Below, one piece after another: positions 5,816 to 10,552 of a stretch of 10,552 nt of DNA. Position 1 is the stretch's first letter. Every line of letters begins with the position of its first letter. The notes under the pieces are model-generated. The model saw only the letters and a list, made by a program, of their open reading frames with translations, searched no databases and was not told the DNA's origin. Source of the DNA: JAOAFX01 sp965649105 (lineage in GTDB: Bacteria > Hydrothermota > Tepidihabitantia > SM23-42 > JAOAFX01). The position numbers and the translations under genes were made by a program. Where the stretch lies: contig CBFGJP010000082.1 in NCBI GenBank assembly GCA_965649105.1, forward strand, positions 1 to 10,552, written 5' to 3'.

Positions 5816-7078
5816 TTATCTCCTCCTTAATATTGTTAATATTATTGTCAAACCAACTACGCCTGCTATTCCTAATCCAACTACAAATAAAATTGTCCAC
5901 AAAATCCATTCCTGAGCTTGTGTTTTTGGTGTTGGTTGACATTCCCCATCAAGGAACATATACCCTATGTTACAGTAGCATTTTCCATCTGCGCCTAAAT
6001 ATGAATTCGTTTTGCATTCTCCATTCGTTGGTGGGTATGAACTTTCTGGTGCTTCTCCACCTGGTGGTTGTTCCCAATCAGGTGGAAGTTGCGGTGGTTG
6101 AGTATTGTCTCCTTCTTCTTCATGGTCTCCTTCGTCTTTGCTCCCCCAGTTTCCTCCATCTATATCCCAATTCCCTGAAATTCCTTCTGGGCATTTTTCA
6201 TTTGTAGATTCCCATAACCCTTTCTTACATATATGTGTAGTTATTGTTATGCCCGAATATTGACATTTAATTGTTCTTGTTTCTCCATCTTTACAATATT
6301 CTTCTCCTTTTGGTTTCTCTTTTAGCCATGCGGTGGCGCATAGAGTTGTGTCTTGTGCTCTGCATGATTGGACATAAATGTCGAACACAAACTTATACGG
6401 GTCTGCTTCTCCCATCCTATCGATTCTTCCAACTCGCTCTAAAATTATTGGTTTCCCACAGTAGAACGTAAGTTTTGGTCTGTCCCCGCCTTCTGTTAGA
6501 TGCGTATCAGGATAATAAATTATGCTTGCTGATGTCTTTTTTCCGTTACAGTAAGCGTCAAAATTGTAACTCCACATAAATTTTCCATTATAATATCCTG
6601 TTGTTTTTCCTTTATATTTAATATAACTTTCATCATAGCCTATATAATCCCACCCTCCTAATCGCCCTAAATCTTTTGCAAGCATATCGATATCTCGTTC
6701 TGCTCCTATCTGGTCTAACTGAACAATCCATCCACCTATGTTCTGTGCTTGTCCATTAGGAAATGAAATTGCGAATGGAGGTAAATTCTGAAAAAAAACC
6801 GCTGTGCTTATAGCCCCTAAAAGAATAAACGCTATTGATACTTTTTTTCCAACTACTTCTAATCCTCTGATTGCTAAATATGACAAAAGTCCAAGTATAA
6901 GTAGAGTTAAACTTAGTGCAATAGCAAACGCCCCGATTAATTTCTCTTTGGGTATTGTTGCAAGAACAGTATCAATGTCATTAGCAATTGACATTGAAGT
7001 GGATATATTAATAAGAATAAAAAAACTGAATAATAAAACAAACAGCATCACTGGGATATATGGGACATCTATTTTCAT
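5816..7078 (-). CDS. Four-helix membrane protein with cysteine-rich ectodomain and acidic/proline linker
   Basis: 420 residues. Three N-terminal helices (about 8-27, 47-70, 79-98) are followed by an ectodomain (about 100-388) with 12 cysteines, and then a C-terminal helix (391-417) with tail RRR. The ectodomain has a mixed alpha/beta part (110-250); a four-Cys module at 262-296 (C-x-D-G...C...C-x-x-G-x-W...C); a very acidic, Gly/Pro-rich linker (301-350); and an EGF-like knot at 355-380 (G-x-C-Y-C-N-I-G-Y...G-E-C). The topology differs from the spike-like proteins, which have one N-terminal segment, and I see no convincing shared block. I do not recognise the family. It overlaps the upstream gene by ATGA (SD GGGGTG) and hands its final AGG AGG AGA codons to the next gene as SD. 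Possibly a channel-like or scaffolding surface component. Confidence 0.9.
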   Translation of the reverse strand: MKIDVPYIPVMLFVLLFSFFILINISTSMSIANDIDTVLATIPKEKLIGAFAIALSLTLLILGLLSYLAIRGLEVVGKKVSIAFILLGAISTAVFFQNLPPFAISFPNGQAQNIGGWIVQLDQIGAERDIDMLAKDLGRLGGWDYIGYDESYIKYKGKTTGYYNGKFMWSYNFDAYCNGKKTSASIIYYPDTHLTEGGDRPKLTFYCGKPIILERVGRIDRMGEADPYKFVFDIYVQSCRAQDTTLCATAWLKEKPKGEEYCKDGETRTIKCQYSGITITTHICKKGLWESTNEKCPEGISGNWDIDGGNWGSKDEGDHEEEGDNTQPPQLPPDWEQPPGGEAPESSYPPTNGECKTNSYLGADGKCYCNIGYMFLDGECQPTPKTQAQEWILWTILFVVGLGIAGVVGLTIILTILRRR

Positions 7079-7284
7079 CTAAGCACCCCTATAAATATTT
7101 TGGATAATTGCCATTTGAATGTTTTATCAAGAATATGTAACCCTAATAAAGTAGTAAGTAATGCAAACAAAAATAAGGTTGGATTAAGAAATGCTATAAC
7201 TATCCCAATTGCAATAAATACTAATCCAATATACGCCTTTATTGTTTTTTCGCTTAAGCTTATTAACTCTTTCAATAAATTCAT
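7075..7284 (-). CDS. Small two-helix membrane protein (69 aa)
   Basis: Charged amphipathic start (MNLLKELISLSEKTIK), two hydrophobic segments at about 17-34 and 36-53 separated by a tight N-P turn (residues 34-35), and a basic end (DKTFKWQLSKIFIGVLR). Same size and topology class as the two paralogous membrane proteins further along, but I see no clear residue-level match to them, so common origin is unproven. It overlaps the upstream basic-protein gene by ATGA, with SD AAGGAGG eight nt before the ATG, and overlaps the downstream four-helix gene by ATGA. Both junctions indicate coupled translation. Function unknown; a membrane structural, holin-like or accessory role is possible. Confidence 0.85.
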   Translation of the reverse strand: MNLLKELISLSEKTIKAYIGLVFIAIGIVIAFLNPTLFLFALLTTLLGLHILDKTFKWQLSKIFIGVLR

Positions 7285-7550
7285 GTTCTACGCCTCCTTA
7301 GGTATATCCCTCTGGCTCTTCGTATCATTGCCCGAGCTTCTGCTCTCAATTTCTGAATCATCGCTGGCGGTTCTGCGTGGCTAATCAAAAGAGATTGTGT
7401 GGCCCATTTTCCTGTTTTTTTCAACCGCCCTGCTATTCTTTTTGAAAACCCCACTCTTCCGATATCATGTGTTCTAAAAGAGCCTTTTATAAATTCATTT
7501 GGATGTCTTATCCGCCATCTTTCATACCTTGCAGTTATATCTACTGTCAT
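7281..7550 (-). CDS. Small arginine-rich basic protein, possible nucleic-acid-binding factor
   Basis: 89 residues with 17 Arg and six Lys against six acidic residues (net about +17). It has no membrane segment and no cysteine. The C-terminal third (about 62-88) is predicted helical with Arg spaced for one basic face (KLRAEARAMIRRARG) and ends in four consecutive Arg. No family recognised. It does not look like a ribosomal protein I know and shares no clear motif with the other basic protein at 5090-5353, only charge and size. The ATG at 7550 lies two bases after the upstream stop (TAAAAATG), with SD AGGAGGGGAT formed by the last Arg-Arg-Gly codons of the spike gene. Its own Arg codons (AGG AGG) give the SD of the next gene. 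Candidate genome-binding or matrix protein. Confidence 0.85.
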   Translation of the reverse strand: MTVDITARYERWRIRHPNEFIKGSFRTHDIGRVGFSKRIAGRLKKTGKWATQSLLISHAEPPAMIQKLRAEARAMIRRARGIYLRRRRT

Positions 7551-7552
7551 TT

Positions 7553-9172
7553 TTATCCCCTCCTTATTTTTCTAATTATTTTTGGTTTTCCAAAAAGCAT
7601 ATACAAGCCTATTATACCTACAAGTATTAAGGAACTTAGACAGCATGTTGCGCTTACAGTTATTGTTAATCCAATTGCATCGAACCATTGTTTAAGGAAT
7701 AGTTGTAAATAGTCTATTATATTCATTTCTTCACATGTTCCCTTAGTTGTCCATTTATACCCTTCTATGCATAAACATTCTCCATTTTCTGCTCTATATG
7801 AGTAATTTGGGCATTCTTTCTGTTCTTGTGGTTGCTTACAGTCATTCTGACACGTTAGGTAAGTTTCTCCAAGAAACGTTTCGCAAATTCCGTTCCCGCA
7901 TGAACTTCCCGACCAGCCAAATAAATCATCTATAAAAGATGGTTTTTCTTTAATTTCAATCGTTTTTTCGCAAGATGAACAATATCTCTTGGTTTCGTCA
8001 CATGCTGTTGCTTTGATAACAATGCCTTCTGCTTTTGATTTAGGGTATAGCGCAACTGCCCAGATATATTCAGCTCCTGATTTAATGTTTTGACTTGGTT
8101 GATAAGAAGTTCCTAATTTAGATGCATCTGTTTCTATGTACATGTAAATAGTTCCTGTGCTTCCTGAATTTCTCACTCTGACACTTCCAGTTCCCTGAAC
8201 GTTTTCTTGTAGATCACCAAATGTGCATTCTACTATGGTCGGGGACGGATATAACTTCTTCTCTATAATAATCATATCAAAGAAATTAGCATCTGCTCGC
8301 AATTCCATTTTTCCAATTACATTAGAAGAAAGTGTTCCTGTCAGTCCAGATGCGCTTGGGGTATAAGAAATAAATGATTGGCTGAAAGATGTTGGAACAT
8401 ATGGATTTGCAAGAGCATTTTCATAGGTTTTACAAGAAAGCCAGGGCTGTGTTGTTTGCTGTATTTTACAAACAAAGTATTGATCTAATGCAGTTAATAC
8501 TTTACTTTTTTCTCCAACATAATATTTTCCATTAAAGTAGTATAGCAACATTGGAGTTTGAGGGCAATCTCTTGCTCCTTGCAATGCACCTAATCCTTTC
8601 AATTCGACAAAGCCTTTATCATCGATATCTTTTGTTTGCCAATAAAACGGTTCTAAATTCATAAGATCTATTGTCTGAGATGAAACCACTTGCTTCTGTG
8701 TCTGTGCTTCGTTCCATTTATTGATTGTAATAGTTGATTTTAGTTCACGCTTCGGTGCGCCTAATTCATAAGTTTTAACTCCCCAGTAATCAGCTAATTT
8801 TGCTATATGAAAACTTAAGTATTGCCCTTCTAATTTTGCTAAATCATAATATGAACTTGAGTACCCACATGTTAATCCTTTAGTTCTAATATTAAATTCT
8901 AATATTTTTGATGATTGAATTGAAAAATCTTTTCCTCCAGTTGAAAAATCTTTAACTGTTGTTAGCCAAAATGTTTTTTCTGTTCCACTTTCAAAATTTA
9001 GTTCTCTGTAGAAAACAGGATTGGTTGCGCCTGTTTTGCTATCATACTCCATTTGTATAACTCCGCCACTAATGCTTAGCGGAAGATTTCCACTTAATGC
9101 TAAGACTCCAACGATAGCAAAAAAAATAAAAAGAATAGGAAGGGCTTTCCTTCCTATGTCTATTTTTGTCAT
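7553..9172 (-). CDS. Large surface protein with N- and C-terminal membrane helices, Ig-like domain, CGNxICE and EGF-like modules; fusexin-like candidate
   Basis: 539 residues. N-terminal hydrophobic segment (10-27), beta-rich ectodomain, C-terminal helix (about 498-527), strongly basic tail (KPKIIRKIRRG). Order: GGVIQMEY (36-43) and a long strand-rich N-domain; TITINKW (147-153); GALQG...CPQT (195-206); YYFNGKYYV (211-219); Y-F-V-C-K-I...C (Cys235, Cys247); GKMELRADANFF (287-298). An Ig-like domain follows (about 309-408; SVRVRNSGSTGTI), then a C-S-S-C pair (398, 401), CGNGICE (425-431) with C441/C445, and a small EGF-like knot (454-480). The central block recurs in three other proteins here. 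Ectodomain order resembles HAP2/Fsx1 domain II-III, without proof of homology. Start ATG at 9172 follows AGGGAT, which lies in the arm of a predicted hairpin. Fewer cysteines in the N-half than the 677-aa relative. Confidence 0.93.
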   Translation of the reverse strand: MTKIDIGRKALPILFIFFAIVGVLALSGNLPLSISGGVIQMEYDSKTGATNPVFYRELNFESGTEKTFWLTTVKDFSTGGKDFSIQSSKILEFNIRTKGLTCGYSSSYYDLAKLEGQYLSFHIAKLADYWGVKTYELGAPKRELKSTITINKWNEAQTQKQVVSSQTIDLMNLEPFYWQTKDIDDKGFVELKGLGALQGARDCPQTPMLLYYFNGKYYVGEKSKVLTALDQYFVCKIQQTTQPWLSCKTYENALANPYVPTSFSQSFISYTPSASGLTGTLSSNVIGKMELRADANFFDMIIIEKKLYPSPTIVECTFGDLQENVQGTGSVRVRNSGSTGTIYMYIETDASKLGTSYQPSQNIKSGAEYIWAVALYPKSKAEGIVIKATACDETKRYCSSCEKTIEIKEKPSFIDDLFGWSGSSCGNGICETFLGETYLTCQNDCKQPQEQKECPNYSYRAENGECLCIEGYKWTTKGTCEEMNIIDYLQLFLKQWFDAIGLTITVSATCCLSSLILVGIIGLYMLFGKPKIIRKIRRG

Positions 9173-9177
9173 GCAAA

Positions 9178-9208
9178 TCCCTATAGACTCTTCGTTAGTC
9201 AGTAGGGA
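9178..9208 (-). promoter_or_regulatory. Hairpin covering the stop codon of the first gene and the SD of the second
   Basis: In the minus-strand RNA, UCCCUA-CU-GACU pairs with AGUC-UA-UAGGGA around a 7-nt loop (AACGAAG). That gives six and four base pairs separated by a 2x2 internal loop. The 5' arm contains the UGA stop (9199-9201) of the first gene; the 3' arm contains AGGGA, the SD of the spike gene starting at 9172. Only three U follow, so it is not a typical terminator. It may limit spike translation relative to the first gene or stabilise a processed first-gene mRNA. This is read from sequence only; no folding energy was computed. Confidence 0.5.
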
Positions 9209-10134
9209 ATTACTGCGTTATTGACAAATACATCAGATGCTCCAATGTCTATATTGGGATTTGCATAGTCAGTGTACCCACACTGTGTTTTTCCATTTAC
9301 AATTTGGCATGCATAATCTGAAGTTCCAATCGATATGGCAGTGTTAGGCTCTACGCCAGACACAGGGTATATTTGCAGAGTAAATTCTTCTTCGGCAGTG
9401 TTGTAAAGTTCGTTTGCAACTTCAAAGCAGTTCACCACTGGACTTGTTATGACGCCGCTATAGTATGATAGGACTGTTTGCGGGCATGTTGTTTCTTTTG
9501 CACCTGTTAGGACAAATTTTGTGTAGTTGTAAGAACTTCCTGCTACGCTAATTAGATGTTTACCGTCGCCCCAATACGCTGATCCAATCGCTTCTTTTAG
9601 TTTTATTTTCACATCTGAGTTCATCGTTCCTGCAACAAGGTCTACTCCGACGGATGATGCCCCCAGGGCTGTTGCGTTAGAGAGAGTTAGCGCTACATTT
9701 CCAACTGGCTTAAGAACTATCTCCGTAGATTTCTGATTTTTATCCATTTTTATTGCGCCTGCCTCTGCAAGATAATAGTTAGAGTTATTCCCTGCCCAGA
9801 GATTTACTGTATCTCCACAGGAACCTACATCAGTAACTGTTGCTGTTCCCGATGAAGTGCTACCCTTTGTTGCTAATGTTTCATCATTGAGAGTATAGAA
9901 AAAGTCTGTGTCTATTGCACTATATGTATTAGTCGAAGCATCGAGATATTTTGTCTTTACCACTAAGTCAGGTGGTTCGCTTGCAATGCATTCGCCCACT
10001 CCAGATACTACTGGTGGTTGAACAGGTTGTCCGCTAACGCTGAATCCCCACATTCCTAACATATTCCCCCCAAACCATAGCGCTCCGAATAAGAAGAAAA
10101 GCGCCATGAGAAGTTGTATTGCATTTATTCTCAT
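9199..10134 (-). CDS. N-terminally anchored or secreted beta-rich protein, first gene of the leftward block, short member of the spike family
   Basis: 311 residues: N-terminal hydrophobic segment (6-31, Gly/Trp-rich), Pro-rich linker (36-43), then a Thr/Ser/Ala/Gly-rich beta-strand ectodomain with seven cysteines and several N-x-T/S sites. There is no C-terminal membrane helix; it ends NNAVIPY. Its last 95 residues repeat the block of the larger surface proteins: CPQT...YY-x-G at 217-226, SDYACQIVNGKTQC at 272-285, NIDIGAS at 294-300. The spacing (59 residues between the CP cysteine and the next paired Cys) nearly equals that in the 384-aa protein (57). The ATG at 10134 is chosen over an in-frame upstream ATG at 10215 because AAGGTGA lies just before it, and because 10215 would lie upstream of the TATA box. 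As promoter-proximal gene it may be the most abundant product, for example a major surface or structural protein. Family unknown. Confidence 0.9.
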   Translation of the reverse strand: MRINAIQLLMALFFLFGALWFGGNMLGMWGFSVSGQPVQPPVVSGVGECIASEPPDLVVKTKYLDASTNTYSAIDTDFFYTLNDETLATKGSTSSGTATVTDVGSCGDTVNLWAGNNSNYYLAEAGAIKMDKNQKSTEIVLKPVGNVALTLSNATALGASSVGVDLVAGTMNSDVKIKLKEAIGSAYWGDGKHLISVAGSSYNYTKFVLTGAKETTCPQTVLSYYSGVITSPVVNCFEVANELYNTAEEEFTLQIYPVSGVEPNTAISIGTSDYACQIVNGKTQCGYTDYANPNIDIGASDVFVNNAVIPY

Positions 10135-10138
10135 ATTT

Positions 10139-10145
10139 TCACCTT
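10139..10145 (-). promoter_or_regulatory. Shine-Dalgarno site deciding the start at 10134
   Basis: AAGGTGA on the minus strand, four nt before the ATG at 10134. With the TATA centre at about 10171.5 the expected transcription start is near 10145, so the leader would consist of little more than this SD. Confidence 0.65.
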
Positions 10146-10162
10146 GAAAGTTGAGGGAACCA

Positions 10163-10180
10163 AAAAGTATATATACTTTT
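10163..10180. promoter_or_regulatory. Perfectly palindromic TATA box, probable bidirectional promoter
   Basis: AAAAGTATATATACTTTT is an exact 18-bp inverted repeat in the middle of the 66-bp gap between divergent genes. Read leftward, its centre is about 38 nt from the ATG at 10134. Read rightward, it is about 30 nt from the ATG at 10201. With TATA-to-start spacing of about 26 nt, the leftward RNA would have an 11-nt leader with SD, and the rightward RNA would be almost leaderless. A-rich BRE-like flanks lie on both sides. It could also be a repressor operator overlapping the promoter. Confidence 0.65.
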
Positions 10181-10200
10181 CTATTGCGAAATGGAATAAT

Positions 10201-10552
10201 ATGGCAGTAGAACAAAAATTTCTCATGTGGATTCTAATAGGTATTATAGTATATATTATATTTAGTTATATAATAGGGGGCTGGGAGACTGCTCTTAAAC
10301 TTGAGATGAGCCGAAGAACTACGGATATCATTAGAATGGGCCAATGGCGAATGCAAGAAATTTTAATTTTTTCTTTAAAACTCATTTTAGTGCTTGTTCC
10401 TTTGTTGGGGTATTATTTTACTTTGCAGAGGGAAGAAGCAGGGAAATACCGAATATCAGTAGAGCGAGCATATGCTGAAATACCTGCCCATGAAATTATT
10501 GCAAATAAACTTCCGTTCCTCTCTGAAGTAAATGCTATGGGTGGTTTTAAAG
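10201..10552 (+). CDS. Membrane protein with two N-terminal helices, C-terminus beyond the window edge
   Basis: 117 residues are visible. Short polar start (MAVEQK), helix at 8-27, a loop of about 28-54 rich in Arg and Met (MSRRTTDIIRMGQWRMQ), helix at 55-75, then a charged soluble region (REEAGKYRISVERAYAEIPAHE...) that continues past the edge. N-out/loop-in or the reverse cannot be decided, although the basic loop favours its being cytosolic. No family recognised. It is the only rightward gene and is divergent from the leftward block across a shared palindromic TATA box. There is no good SD; an ATG at 10191 opens only ATG GAA TAA, and the TATA spacing fits an almost leaderless mRNA starting at 10201. 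It begins another transcription unit that may hold the functions missing here. Confidence 0.85.
   Translation, partial: MAVEQKFLMWILIGIIVYIIFSYIIGGWETALKLEMSRRTTDIIRMGQWRMQEILIFSLKLILVLVPLLGYYFTLQREEAGKYRISVERAYAEIPAHEIIANKLPFLSEVNAMGGFK

Noticed and set aside
5779..6207. Rightward open frame (142 codons), Leu/Val/His-rich
   Set aside because: Antisense to the 73-aa and four-helix protein genes; its hydrophobic composition is a mirror of the Gly/Pro/acidic codons on the other strand.
7281..7550. Basic protein as a ribosomal protein
   Set aside because: No ribosomal protein motif recognised, and the context contains only membrane and surface genes.
9121..9136. A-rich plus-strand run (poly-T in the leftward RNA) as an archaeal terminator
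   Set aside because: It encodes the Phe/Ile-rich signal helix of the 539-aa protein and lies inside the gene; no separate evidence for termination.
9178..9208. Hairpin as an intrinsic transcription terminator
   Set aside because: Only three U residues follow in the RNA and the next gene begins at once; archaeal termination normally needs a longer U-tract.
9199..10134. First gene as an archaeal type IV pilin
   Set aside because: The N-terminal hydrophobic stretch lacks a class III signal-peptide cleavage site (basic residue plus Gly/Ala before a Q-rich hydrophobic helix), and the protein is much longer than typical pilins.
10135..10215. Longer form of the first leftward gene starting at 10215
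   Set aside because: The extension would start upstream of the palindromic TATA box, adds a polar non-conserved-looking leader before the signal sequence, and overlaps the divergent gene; the SD is at 10139-10145.

Overview
The window looks archaeal. Genes are packed head to tail with ATGA or TAAAATG junctions. Most have strong Shine-Dalgarno (SD) sequences of the GGAGGTGA type, and the two promoters I can see are archaeal TATA boxes set about 24-38 nt before start codons. The DNA is AT-rich. The encoded proteins have N-glycosylation sequons and the CGDxICE...C...C cysteine module often met in uncultivated, DPANN-type archaea. I see no tRNA, rRNA, replication, integrase or metabolic gene, so the lineage cannot be fixed. 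Nothing says directly whether this is chromosome, provirus or plasmid.

Layout: a palindromic TATA box (10163-10180) sits in a 66-bp divergent intergenic region. Rightward from it runs one truncated gene for a two-helix membrane protein (10201 to the edge). Leftward runs one dense block of 14 genes down to the left edge. In order of transcription these are: an N-anchored beta-rich exoprotein (9199-10134); a large ectodomain protein with N- and C-terminal membrane helices (7553-9172); a small very basic protein (7281-7550); a 69-aa two-helix membrane protein (7075-7284); a four-helix protein with a cysteine-rich ectodomain (5816-7078); two tandem paralogous two-helix membrane proteins (5593-5814 and 5366-5575); a second small very basic protein (5090-5353); a 677-aa cysteine-rich ectodomain protein (3055-5088); a 384-aa relative of it (1904-3058); a 54-aa soluble protein (1743-1907); a CPBP-type (CAAX/Abi) intramembrane protease (1037-1759); a polytopic membrane protein (493-1035); and the N-terminal part of a secreted right-handed beta-helix protein (1-457), which has its own TATA box.

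How they may work together (inference): nearly every product is a membrane or surface protein. Four of the exoproteins share a common ectodomain block (CP... then Y-x-C-x-I...C... then a strand), so this is a family of diversified surface spikes. They are interleaved with repeated tiny two-helix membrane proteins and two strongly basic proteins. That is the parts list of a membrane-based particle: spikes, membrane matrix or coat, and nucleic-acid-binding proteins. Spindle-shaped and pleomorphic archaeal viruses have comparable modules. The two longest spikes also follow the order of features of HAP2/GCS1-Fsx1 fusexins (cysteine-rich tip region, beta core, Ig-like membrane-proximal domain, C-terminal anchor). 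I offer this as a testable idea, not an identification. No capsid, packaging ATPase or polymerase lies in the window, so a host cell-surface or cell-cell contact apparatus remains a real alternative.
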